From Isotricha intestinalis (Eukaryota > Ciliophora > Litostomatea > Vestibuliferida > Isotrichidae): a DNA stretch of 14,567 nucleotides. Of this stretch, positions 1 to 7,638 are shown in pieces; within the stretch, counting starts at the first letter, position 1; the number at the start of each line of letters is the position of its first letter. Under the pieces are notes generated by a model. It was given only the letters and a program-made list of their open reading frames with translations. It made no database searches and was not told the DNA's origin. The position numbers and the translations under genes were made by a program. The stretch lies in assembly GCA_023807065.1 (NCBI GenBank), contig JAJJLU010000903.1:1-14567 (forward strand). Reading direction: 5' to 3'.

Positions 1-284
1 TCTTCTTTATTTCTATCTGAATATGATTGCTTTAAATTTGGAGTTTTTCCCCATCCTAAATAAAAGAAATCTATATATGAATCTATATAACCATTTTTTA
101 TTAATTCTTTTGCAAAATATTCTTTAGATATTAATATTGATGACATTTTCTCACGCTCTTCAGCAAATTGATCATTACTTGCTTTTTCCTCTTCATATGC
201 TTGTCCTTTATTTCCTTTCTTTTTTAAATGGGGGTTGTATGCTCTTTGGAAACCATTGTTTATTTGTTTGGATAGTTTCTTCAT
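1..284 (-). CDS. Unrecognised protein, N-terminal 94 residues (runs off left edge)
   Basis: Ninety-four consecutive codons are open on the minus strand, from an ATG at 284 to the left edge. In DNA this AT-rich, where about one codon in ten would be a stop by chance, that is strong evidence of a real gene. An in-frame TAA at 330-332 with no ATG in between fixes the start, which sits behind a long A tract. The N-terminus is basic (MKKLSKQ), residues 18-45 are charged and probably helical (KKKGNKGQ, EEEK, AEEREK), and residues 48-90 look folded, with aromatic and Gly residues (YIDFFYLGWGKTPN near 70-83). There is no signal peptide or membrane segment. I do not recognise the family. The C-terminal part lies outside the window, so length and domains are unknown. 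Confidence 0.75.
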   Translation of the reverse strand, partial: MKKLSKQINNGFQRAYNPHLKKKGNKGQAYEEEKASNDQFAEEREKMSSILISKEYFAKELIKNGYIDSYIDFFYLGWGKTPNLKQSYSDRNKE

Positions 285-1402
285 TTTTTTTTTTTTTAAG
301 TTATTTTTTTTTATTTTTTTTAAAGTCAGTTATGTTAAGGTTATTAATTTAGTTTTTAATTATAATTATATTTTACTTATTTTGTTTTGTCTTTTTTTTT
401 TTTGGTTATTCTAAAAAATATGAAAAGCTTTTAAAAAATAGAGATTGTTATCATTTAAAAGTTCAAAAAGGTTTTATAAAAAGATCAATCAAGAAATAAA
501 AATATGAAAGAATTTGAATATATTTTCTTATTCAATGAATTATTTTAATGAAAGTGAATCATATAGTATAATAATTTTATTTGTTTAATCACTAAAAAAT
601 AGAAATTTTTAATTAATTGATTGATACCTTTTATTTTATTTCCTGATTATTATGATAAAAATTCCTTTATAATAGAGTTTCACAATTTTAAATTCAAATA
701 AAATAAAACTTCACTTCAAAATTTATTTGAAAAATAAAAAAATTCTTTAAAAACAGAAGATATAGAAATAATTCAAAAATTGATAGAAATAATTTTAAAT
801 ACTAATATATTTAAACTCAAAAAGAAAGTGTTTATTATTGAAAGACAAATTTAAGAATTAATAATTAAAAAAAATTTACAAGTTATTTGATTTTGCCTCA
901 AATCATATTAATAAAAATAATGGATTTATTAAGATTTGCATTGTTAAATTTGCATATCTTTATTTAATTTCATGAAATATGAATTGATCAATTTTGGCAT
1001 TGATTATCTCATTAATTTGAATTATTAAAGACTTTAGATTTATCTATTTATTAAAAATAAAGTTATAAATGTTGGATGGATATTTTGGGTTGTTCTTTTT
1101 ATTTTGGTTTGTCTAATTTAAAAAAATGTAAATTATTGATGTGACTGATATATTATCTTTATTATTATATTTTAATAAAAATATTTAAAATATAATTTTA
1201 TTATTAAAAAATTAATTTGAAATTAATTAATTATTAAAAACAACAATAACTGAATTTTAATGGTGAAGAAAATAATAAATAAAAAAAAAAAATTTCTTAT
1301 TACAAATTTGAGTAAACAAAAAATTTTTAAATAATACTATTTTTAAATTATTATTTTATATTGAAACAATATTTACAAGATAAATAAATCCTTAATTAAA
1401 CT
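285..1402. other. Intergenic region without an intact gene
   Basis: About 1.1 kb between two leftward genes. Bases 285-330 are T-rich and form the 5' flank of the left-edge gene. The middle holds the possible decayed gene described separately. Bases 404-496 are open for 31 codons in one frame without an ATG, probably by chance or as part of the same relic. Bases 1100-1402 are A/T runs that include the 3' flank of the zinc-finger gene. I see no tRNA cloverleaf, rRNA motif or transposon end. Confidence 0.6.
541..1090 (+). pseudogene. Possible decayed gene, frameshifted and with several in-frame TAA
   Basis: No intact gene is present, but three stretches read like normal protein of this genome. 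Codons 624-851 in one frame give hydrophilic, Glu/Asp/Lys-containing sequence (PDYYDKNSFIIEFHNFKF, then KTEDIEIIQKLIEIILN), broken by TAA at 699 and 735 and followed by TAA at 852. The +1 frame is open at 865-972 and continues in the same style (KLFDFASNHINKNNGFIKI). The first frame resumes near 948-1025 (MKYELINFGIDYLINLNY). Most of the breaks are TAA where a Gln (CAA) would fit, as C-to-T decay would produce. Introns do not explain them easily, because no GT...AG pair neatly removes the stops. I do not recognise the parent family. Chance open stretches are common in such AT-rich DNA, so confidence is modest. Confidence 0.35.
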
Positions 1403-2113
1403 TTAATTAATTATCATTCTGAAATTGTTCTGAACATTTTCAGATTTTTTTTGTGATTCTTCTTTGAAAAAATTACATCTATTACAATTTTTTCTAAAAG
1501 CAAAGTTAATATTTTTACAATTAAAACACTTCCAATCACCTTCTCTTCCTAAAAATTTATTTTTTCCATTTTTAATTTTCTGACTTTTTCCTTTAGAATT
1601 TTTCAAAAAAAAATTCTTCATATCATCTTTATTTAAACACATTTCATTAAATTTCTTCGAAACATTAACAGCATTATTAACTAAATTTAAATTAGAATTT
1701 TCTTTCTCAGAAAAATTAATTTTCCTCATAAAATTATTTTTTGAATTTTTTAAAGAATTTAAAACATTTTCTTCTTCATTTTTCTTATCATGGTAAAACT
1801 CTAATAAATAATTAGTTTCAATTTTAAAAGGTTCTTCTTTTGTTTCTTTTAAATAATTATTCATTGACTTAACAGGAGAACATTGATCTAATCTTAAAAG
1901 TAATTCTGAGGTTAAGTAAAATTCATCTTTTTTTTTCTCAGTATAATTTTCTTCTTCATTTTCATTTTCTAATATATTATTTCTTGATGTATTAGATATT
2001 GATGATGTGTTATCTGTTTCTTCTTCTTGAGTTAATGTGTTTATATCATATTTTGGAGTCGATATATATAAAAGTGTGTTAAAGCCTTCTTTCTTTTTTA
2101 TTGGTGTTGTCAT
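1403..2113 (-). CDS. RanBP2-type zinc finger protein
   Basis: The 236-residue protein has one clear domain near its C-terminus: a RanBP2-type (zf-RanBP) finger at about residues 191-215. It begins GDW and has Cys at 196, 199, 210 and 213. It also carries the Asn201/Asn203-Phe204/Arg207 pattern of the RNA-binding subtype found in ZRANB2, FUS and TAF15, which bind GGU-containing single-stranded RNA. The preceding 190 residues are low-complexity, rich in Asn, Glu, Lys and Ser, with no other recognisable domain. Two Ser/Thr-Pro-x-Lys or Ser-Pro sites (STPK near 18-21, SPVK near 79-82) could be proline-directed kinase targets. The linker at 173-190 is strongly basic and could add RNA contact or nuclear localisation. 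A nuclear RNA-processing role is inferred from the finger. Ubiquitin binding, as in NPL4-type fingers, is less likely because the Thr-Phe pair they use is absent. The stop is TAA. Confidence 0.8.
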   Translation of the reverse strand: MTTPIKKKEGFNTLLYISTPKYDINTLTQEEETDNTSSISNTSRNNILENENEEENYTEKKKDEFYLTSELLLRLDQCSPVKSMNNYLKETKEEPFKIETNYLLEFYHDKKNEEENVLNSLKNSKNNFMRKINFSEKENSNLNLVNNAVNVSKKFNEMCLNKDDMKNFFLKNSKGKSQKIKNGKNKFLGREGDWKCFNCKNINFAFRKNCNRCNFFKEESQKKSENVQNNFRMIIN

Positions 2114-2420
2114 TTGAATAATTTTTTTATTTATTTTTTCAAATTATTAACCGCCTTTAATATTTTTTTCTGGAAATTAATTTTTTTTTTTAATGAAGAA
2201 TTATTTTATAATTTAAATTTTAAATTTTATATTATTGATTTATGATTTTTTTAATATGATGATATATAATATAGGAAATTATATTTTTTTATTTTATTAA
2301 CAATGTTAATTAATTATTTTTATAAAATAAAAATAAAAAAAAAATTATAAAATAAAACATTAATAATATTAAAACTCAAAAAAAATTATTTAAATATATT
2401 ACTTCTAAATTATCATAACC
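2114..2420. other. AT-rich intergenic spacer
   Basis: Just over 300 bases between two leftward genes, consisting almost only of A and T runs. It must hold the 3' flank of the CEP78-like gene and the promoter of the zinc-finger gene. No motif, RNA gene or open frame of note was seen. Confidence 0.6.
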
Positions 2421-3719
2421 TTAATTTTCTTTTCCTTCATTTTCCTCAGTATCAATTATTTTTTTTTCTTCACCTTCATTATTTTTAGGATCTTCAATAC
2501 TAATCATATTAGAAGTATAATTATCAATAACTTCTTGTGGGATATCAGCTTCGAAAAAAGACTGATCAATAAAAGTTTTAAAATTTTGAAATTCTTCTTC
2601 ATTATAATCTTCATTAAGATATTTCTGATATAAATATTTAATATTTTTAGCCATTTTCATAACAATTCTTCCATGAATTTCTTCATCATAACCAGGATTT
2701 TCTTTTAAATCAACAGTTAATAAAGTATTATTTTTTCTCATCATTCTAATAAATTTCTTACAACCATCTTTACTAAATTTATTACAAGAAACATCAATAT
2801 TTCTAATATATTGATCATAACCTAAACTATTTGAAATGTCTTCAGCTGAAGAATCACTTAATAAATTTCCTTTTAAATTAATAGATATTAAACCATTAGC
2901 ATAATCATTTGATGTTGGTTTTTCATTTCTTAATCCAAAAGCCCAAATTACTTGATCTCTTCTTTGAGTTTGTCTTGATATTATTCTTGCTATCATATCA
3001 CTATATTTATCATTTAAATTATTATATGATAAATCTAAATATGATAAAGTTTCATGAGTTAATAATCCTTTTAATAATATATCATATGATTCTATTGATA
3101 TTGTACAATTATTAATTGATAATGCTTTTAAAGATTTATTATTTATTAATCCTGGAGATAATACTTCAGACATTTCTTTTGTTATTTTTAAATTTGTTAA
3201 ATTAAAAGTAATTAAATTTAATGATATTTTTAAATTTTTTGATATACCAAGAACTATATTTTTGATCATTAAATTTCTTTGTATTTCTTGATCTCTTTTT
3301 TCTCTTTTTTCTTTATCTTGTTCACCTTGAGTTAAATTTTTATTTTGTTCTGTTTTTTTTTGTTTCATTGATTCTCCTCTTCTGGGATCATAAGGTCCTA
3401 ATTTAATATGTAAAAAATAAGTATATTTATTTAATATTTTAACAATAGCATTTATTCCTTTTAATTCAAAATTTTCTAAAAATAAATTTAATGTATCTGA
3501 ACGTAATTGACTTATTATTTGAGTACTTGGACTTGCATATGTTTTTGCACATATTTTTTTATAATCTTCTATTGCTTTTTGATTTTCTTTTATTTCTTTT
3601 GTTCTTTTTGATGGTTGAGGGTCTTGGTTTGGAACTGTTAAATTTTTTGAAGTAGAAATTGTCTTGTTTTCTGCTTGACTTATTGTTTGATGGTTGCTTG
3701 GAATTTCAGTATTAATCAT
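2421..3719 (-). CDS. CEP78: CEP78-like leucine-rich repeat centriole/basal body protein
   Basis: A 432-residue protein with RNase-inhibitor-type leucine-rich repeats at about 155-345. Repeat cores include LKALSINNCTIS, LSYLDLSYNNL, LISINLKGNLLS, IRNIDVSCNKFS and LLTVDLKENPG. A long helix between repeats, RQTQRRDQVIWAFGLR at 249-264, followed by a loop and the next strand, matches the characteristic CEP78 insert (a Gln-x-x-Arg-Arg, Trp-Ala, Ser/Gly-Leu-Arg helix). The final Asn-Thr-Leu...Asp...Asn-Pro repeat also matches. CEP78 sits at the mature centriole or basal body and, in animals, works with the VPRBP/DDB1 ubiquitin ligase in ciliogenesis; a basal-body role here is inferred. Residues 115-150 are a charged Lys/Glu/Gln insertion, and the N-terminal 45 and C-terminal 60 residues are low-complexity, ending acidic. 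It lacks the long coiled-coil tail of animal CEP78. TAA directly precedes the ATG in frame, fixing the start. A generic NLR-like LRR protein is the alternative. Confidence 0.7.
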   Translation of the reverse strand: MINTEIPSNHQTISQAENKTISTSKNLTVPNQDPQPSKRTKEIKENQKAIEDYKKICAKTYASPSTQIISQLRSDTLNLFLENFELKGINAIVKILNKYTYFLHIKLGPYDPRRGESMKQKKTEQNKNLTQGEQDKEKREKRDQEIQRNLMIKNIVLGISKNLKISLNLITFNLTNLKITKEMSEVLSPGLINNKSLKALSINNCTISIESYDILLKGLLTHETLSYLDLSYNNLNDKYSDMIARIISRQTQRRDQVIWAFGLRNEKPTSNDYANGLISINLKGNLLSDSSAEDISNSLGYDQYIRNIDVSCNKFSKDGCKKFIRMMRKNNTLLTVDLKENPGYDEEIHGRIVMKMAKNIKYLYQKYLNEDYNEEEFQNFKTFIDQSFFEADIPQEVIDNYTSNMISIEDPKNNEGEEKKIIDTEENEGKEN

Positions 3720-3837
3720 TTATTTTTTTATTAATTTAGGTTGTTATTTTTTATTTTTATATTTTTTGATTATTTAATTTTTTTTAAGAAAAAATTGTTA
3801 TTTATTTTATGAGTAAATAAAATAATAATTGATATTT

Positions 3838-4452
3838 CTATTTCAATAATAAGATAATTTTTATTCTTTTTAATTTTAAATGAACAAAATAAGAAAAAAC
3901 TACCCATAATAAATATAATTTAATTAATTCAGTACAAATTCCAACTCCTAAATAAAGACTAAATTTTTTAACAAAAGTAGGACCTTCACCTAAAGGATGA
4001 ATTAAACCAATAGAAATTAAAATAATCTTTAAAAGAAAAAGTAATAATTCAAAAAGGAATAAAGATTCATAAAGTTTATATCCAACAAAAGCATCATTAG
4101 ATTCAAAATTTATTGTAGAAATAAACAAATAAATACCTGAAACTAAATATAAAACTGAATAAATAAATGATTCTAAAAAGTTAAAAAAATTAGTATTTAA
4201 ATAAGTCATTAATACATCTAACATTCCTAAAATTATTAATATTATTGATATTATTTTTACAGAAACAAATAAAGAATATCCACAAATAAAGTCTACTTCA
4301 ACTTTTTCAGGTTTAAACATATATAAAAAACGTTCTTTTCCTAAATTAAGATTATCATTGTATATATCTTTTTTTTGATTTTTTTCTTCTATTTTTATTT
4401 CTTCCTCTTTTATTTCTTCATTTTTATTTTCTAATTTTACTTCTTCAGACAT
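3838..4452 (-). CDS. Four-helix membrane protein, unknown function
   Basis: A 204-residue protein. The first 30 residues are highly charged (Glu/Lys repeats). Four hydrophobic segments follow at about 58-84, 90-114, 126-150 and 164-190, and the tail ends in a basic stretch (HLKLKRIK) and a hydrophobic end. A short loop between helices 3 and 4 contains HPLGEGP, which looks structurally constrained. There is no signal peptide; the acidic N-terminus before helix 1 suggests both ends face the cytosol. The layout resembles small tetraspan proteins (MARVEL or LAPTM-like), but I cannot place it in a family. It ends in TAG, the only non-TAA stop among the complete genes here. Its start is only 59 bp from the start of the divergent FHA gene. 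Confidence 0.75.
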   Translation of the reverse strand: MSEEVKLENKNEEIKEEEIKIEEKNQKKDIYNDNLNLGKERFLYMFKPEKVEVDFICGYSLFVSVKIISIILIILGMLDVLMTYLNTNFFNFLESFIYSVLYLVSGIYLFISTINFESNDAFVGYKLYESLFLFELLLFLLKIILISIGLIHPLGEGPTFVKKFSLYLGVGICTELIKLYLLWVVFSYFVHLKLKRIKIILLLK

Positions 4453-4511
4453 TAAATATTTTTAATTCATTTTTAAAAAAAATTTTTAATAATAACTAAA
4501 GTAGAAGAAAA
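4453..4511. promoter_or_regulatory. 59-bp divergent start-to-start spacer (probable bidirectional promoter)
   Basis: The ATG of the leftward four-helix membrane protein (4452) and the inferred ATG of the rightward FHA gene (4512) are only 59 bp apart. Both 5' untranslated leaders and any core promoter must fit here, or reach into the neighbouring gene. The sequence is A/T runs with no recognisable element. If the FHA gene really starts elsewhere, the spacer changes. Confidence 0.45.
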
Positions 4512-5640
4512 ATGAAAAAAATTTTAGTAAAAATATTATTTTTTATTTTTATATAACACAATTAGCAATGTTGTTTTCCAAGTAAAAAAGGAGAAATATC
4601 AATAAAAGATAAAACAGTAGATTTAGAAGAAGATGGAAATAATGATAATATAAATCAACAAAAACCAGATTCAGGTTTAAGTACATTATATAATATAAAT
4701 AAAAATTTAAATTATAGCAAAGGCTCAAAATGAACAATCAAATCAAAATAATATTGAAGAGCAAAAAAATGAAAAAATTCTTCCTTTAAAATCTTCATTA
4801 AAAGATAAAAAAATAAAAGAAGAAGATAATGAAAATAATGAAGAAAAAGAAAATATGAATATGAAAAATAGAAATAAAGAAAAAAATAATATTCCTGAAT
4901 TAGATATAATAGTCTCTCATAGAAAAATATCAGAAGAAGATATATTAAAATCTAAAATTTTAATAATTAAAGAAGAAGAAGGAAATTTATTAGGAGGAAA
5001 AGAAATAAAAATAAATGCAGGAGGAATGGAAGAAGGAAGAGGAAAAAAAGATGGAGTTTCTATTTTTTCTATTCTAAATAATAATAATAATAATCATTTT
5101 AAACCTGATTTTTATTTAAATTGTGAAGAAAAATTTTCTTATCCTTATATTTTTGTTATTTATTATGAAAATAATAATTATTATATTAGAGGTTATTCTA
5201 GAGAAAAATCTGATAATAGATTATTGTATATTAAATTAAATGAATATTATTCTTTACCTTTAAAAGAAAAAGAAATTATTTGTGTAGGAAATATTTTATT
5301 TCAAATCAATTTACTTGAAAATAATAAAATTGAAATAACTAATTTATCCGATCCAAATGAAAATAAAAAAATATTTGAAAGTAATATTAAAGAAGTTACT
5401 ATTGGAAGAAATAAAAATTGTAATTTTAGTTTTCCTAATGATAAATCTTTTAGTAGAAAACACACTACTTTTTATTTTGATGATAAAAAAAAAGAATGGA
5501 TTATTTTTGATGGTAATAAAGATAAATCATCTACAAATGGTACTTGGGTTTTTGGTACTCATTCTTTTTTAATTAAAAATAATATGACGGCTGAAATTTT
5601 ATCTTCTAAATTCACTTTTATTATTCAAGATAATATATAA
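4512..5640 (+). CDS. FHA-domain protein (three-exon model: 4512-4526, 4566-4680, 4718-5640)
   Basis: The last exon carries a canonical forkhead-associated domain, a phosphothreonine reader. From the internal Met at 4855 it has TIGR (182-185), SRKH (200-203) and STNGTW (226-231), the Gly-Arg, Ser-x-x-His and Asn-Gly signature. Residues 108-155 (YYIRGYS...IICVGNILFQINLL) look like a second, degenerate FHA fold without the signature. The reading frame stays open upstream to 4711 without an ATG, and a different frame is open at 4566-4730 with coding-like content (CCFPSKKG...). Joining ATG-AAA-AAA-ATT-TTA at 4512 through GT4527...AG4565 and GT4681...AG4717 yields one 350-residue protein in which the first Met of the uninterrupted exon becomes residue 90. 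The N-terminus then has a Cys pair (ILQCCFPSKK) that could be palmitoylated. The exon structure is inference; the FHA call is firm. FHA proteins assemble phospho-dependent signalling complexes; the partner here is unknown. Confidence 0.75.
4527..4565 (+). other. Inferred 39-nt intron 1 of the FHA gene
   Basis: It runs from GTAAAAATATT to ACACAATTAG, with all-A/T content. Removing it joins the ATG at 4512 in phase 0 to the open frame starting CAA-TGT-TGT-TTT-CCA at 4566. That frame otherwise lacks a start, because TAG lies just upstream at 4563. Confidence 0.45.
4681..4717 (+). other. Inferred 37-nt intron 2 of the FHA gene
   Basis: It runs from GTACATTATA to AAATTATAG. Removal shifts the frame from the exon-2 frame, which otherwise hits TGA at 4731, to the frame of the FHA exon, which is closed by TAA at 4708-4710 inside the intron. 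A GT at 4675 would give a 43-nt intron with the same phase, so the donor is not settled. Confidence 0.5.
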
Positions 5641-5875
5641 GAAATAATGTTTATATGATAATATTTTAATGTAAATAGAAATATTCAAACTGCTTTTTTT
5701 TTAGGGAATTTCTTATTTCAAATATATAGTAATTTATAAAGAAATCAAAATAATAGAAATATATTGTATATTTAATTATTATTATATTTTTAATTTTTTA
5801 AAGATTTAGAATTTTACTTTTTTTTTATTTCTCAAAAAACAAAAAATTAATTTATTTATATAAAAAAATAAATAA

Positions 5876-6562
5876 ATGGAAAGTGAAATATTATCAACAA
5901 ATTCAAATGAATCTTATAATAAAAAGAAATTATTTTCATTAAAAATTGCAAAAAATGAAATGATTTTAAAAAATTATTATCAATCAATAATTTTATATTG
6001 GAAAATTCTACATATAATTTTATTTTTATTCAATATTCCATTAATTTTTCATTTATGTTATTTAGCTGAAAATGATATAAGTGCAAAATGTAGTTTTTAT
6101 ATTTTTATATGTGCAAGTGTTATTATTTTAAATTTAATTAGTAACTTTTATTGTTTGATTAAATTATTCCAAAATAAACCAATTGATGCAACAAAAGAAG
6201 TAAGTAATTATTGTTTATTATTTTCATTTTGTTTAATTTTCCTTGCTTTAATTTTAAATAAAAGATTATTAGGAAAAGGAGTTTATTATTTTTTAAATAA
6301 TAAAACAAATTATCAAAAAATTTATGAAGCTTTACTTATGATTGTTTTTGCAGTATTATTATTAACTTTTAAAATGAAAGAATTATTTAATGAAGATAAT
6401 ATTCCTAAACAATATTCTTTTTTACCTAATCAAGATGAAAATCAAGATCAAAAAATAGAAAAAAGTGAAGAAGAAGAAAATGAAGATGATGAAAAAGAAG
6501 AAGAAGAAAAAGATGAAAATAAAGAAATAATAAATGTAAACGAAAATAATAATAATATTTAA
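5876..6562 (+). CDS. Four-helix membrane protein with acidic C-terminal tail
   Basis: A 228-residue protein with hydrophobic segments at about 40-64, 72-97, 109-128 and 149-167. The N-terminus is polar and basic (KKKLFSLKIAK), and the cytosolic-looking tail (186-219) consists mainly of Glu, Asp and Lys. Several Cys lie in or near the helices. There is no signal peptide and no motif I recognise. It is not an obvious paralogue of the four-helix protein at 3838-4452: loop motifs and helix spacing differ, and the charged tail is at the opposite end. The ATG is preceded in frame by TAA (ATAAATG), fixing the start; the stop is TAA. It follows the FHA gene by 235 bp and converges on the Rab gene with only 101 bp between stops, so 3' untranslated regions must be short or overlapping. 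Confidence 0.75.
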   Translation: MESEILSTNSNESYNKKKLFSLKIAKNEMILKNYYQSIILYWKILHIILFLFNIPLIFHLCYLAENDISAKCSFYIFICASVIILNLISNFYCLIKLFQNKPIDATKEVSNYCLLFSFCLIFLALILNKRLLGKGVYYFLNNKTNYQKIYEALLMIVFAVLLLTFKMKELFNEDNIPKQYSFLPNQDENQDQKIEKSEEEENEDDEKEEEEKDENKEIINVNENNNNI

Positions 6563-6663
6563 ATAATACTACCTATTATACTTTAATTGTTCTAAAAAAA
6601 ATTAAAATTAAATCTTTTTATTTAAAAAAATAATAAAATTCATAATTAAATTGATTTAGCATT

Positions 6664-7461
6664 TTAACAACATTTCCTTTTTTTTTTATTTTTTTCCAAA
6701 CCTAACTTATTATTATCTCCAACAGTATTTATATCACTTTGATCAACACTATTTTCAGGTAAATTAGAATTAGCTCTTTTAGAATTATTAACATTTAATT
6801 TTTTATTTTTAGCTTCGTTACCAATTCCTAAATTATTTTCATCATCTTGATTAATAACATTATCATTATTTTCTTTTTCTAATTCATTAACTAATTCTTC
6901 TTTATTTACAATATCCCCAGTTAAAGTAGAAAAAAAAGGAAGAGTAACAACAGAAGAAAATAACATTGTCAGTAAATTAGTTTCTTCTTTTGCTGAAACT
7001 TCAAAAAAATCCATTTTTTTTTCTTCAGAAAAATTTTTCCCTTCTTCATAAGAAACTTCTCTTTTATCTTTTAAATCTATTTTATTTCCACAAATAACAA
7101 TATTTGTGTTTTCATAATTATTAATAAATTCAATCCAAGAACTTAAATTATCAAAAGTTTTTTTATTTGTTATATCATATACTAATATAATTAAACTAGC
7201 TCCTCTAATATAATTAGGGATTAAACTCTTAAATTTTTCTTGACCTGCAGAATCCCAAATTTGAAATTTAATTGATTTTCCTTTATATTTTAAAGTTTTA
7301 CTAAAAAAATCTACTCCTATTGATGGCTCATATTCTTCACTAAATTTTTGACCCATTAAACTATTTATTATTGATGTTTTTCCAACTGCAACATCACCTA
7401 CTAATATTAGTTTTTGTTTGCTTATTTGATAACTTGTGTCTATGTTTGCTTCTTCTGTCAT
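6664..7461 (-). CDS. Rab6-like small GTPase with long C-terminal extension
   Basis: A 265-residue Ras-superfamily GTPase. All nucleotide-binding motifs are present: P-loop GDVAVGKTS (22-30), switch I SIGVDF (47-52), switch II WDSAGQEKF (69-77), GNKIDL (125-130) and SAK (156-158). The stretch SLIPNYIRGAS (79-89) and the end of the G domain (LPFF, 174-177) point to the Rab6 branch, which controls Golgi and retrograde vesicle traffic. Two usually invariant Thr are Ser: Ser47 in switch I, where the Thr binds Mg2+, and Ser71 in WDTAG. Both can work chemically but are uncommon. Residues 178-257 are an Asn/Glu/Lys-rich linker far longer than the usual Rab tail of about 30 residues. The protein ends KKKRKCC, a basic patch followed by a double-Cys geranylgeranylation site, so it should be membrane-anchored. 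Rab identity is firm; the Rab6 subclass is likely. Confidence 0.92.
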   Translation of the reverse strand: MTEEANIDTSYQISKQKLILVGDVAVGKTSIINSLMGQKFSEEYEPSIGVDFFSKTLKYKGKSIKFQIWDSAGQEKFKSLIPNYIRGASLIILVYDITNKKTFDNLSSWIEFINNYENTNIVICGNKIDLKDKREVSYEEGKNFSEEKKMDFFEVSAKEETNLLTMLFSSVVTLPFFSTLTGDIVNKEELVNELEKENNDNVINQDDENNLGIGNEAKNKKLNVNNSKRANSNLPENSVDQSDINTVGDNNKLGLEKNKKKRKCC

Positions 7462-7638
7462 TTTTAGATTATTGTTTTTTTTCTTTCTTTTTTTTGAAAT
7501 ATTTTTTTTCTTAAATTATTTTATTTGAATAGATTATTTCATTACTTAATAAATTAAAAAATTTATTTTTTTATAAGCAATATATATATATAATCATCAT
7601 GTTAAAAAAAGAAATTAAAAATAATGACAAAATTATAA

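Noticed and set aside
137..352. Rightward 71-codon open frame beginning MMTFSHALQ
   Set aside because: It is the reverse-strand shadow of the left-edge gene: hydrophobic Phe/Leu-rich content comes from reading Lys/Glu codons backwards, and it runs into the poly-T leader of that gene.
404..496. Open stretch of 31 codons (GYSKKYEKLLKNRD...) as a separate small gene
   Set aside because: It has no ATG near its start and no clear link to the decayed gene; this length is expected by chance in DNA of this composition.
1201..1240. AATTAATTT-type inverted repeat as a hairpin or origin
   Set aside because: Pure A/T palindromes occur throughout these spacers by composition; nothing sets this one apart.
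4549..4737. Leftward 62-codon open frame, Leu/Tyr-rich
   Set aside because: It is antisense to the coding-like exon 2 and intron 2 of the FHA gene, and its composition is what Asn/Lys/Asp codons give when read backwards.
3838..6562. The two four-helix membrane proteins as duplicated genes flanking FHA
   Set aside because: Helix spacing, loop motifs and the position of the charged tail differ, and no shared motif is visible.
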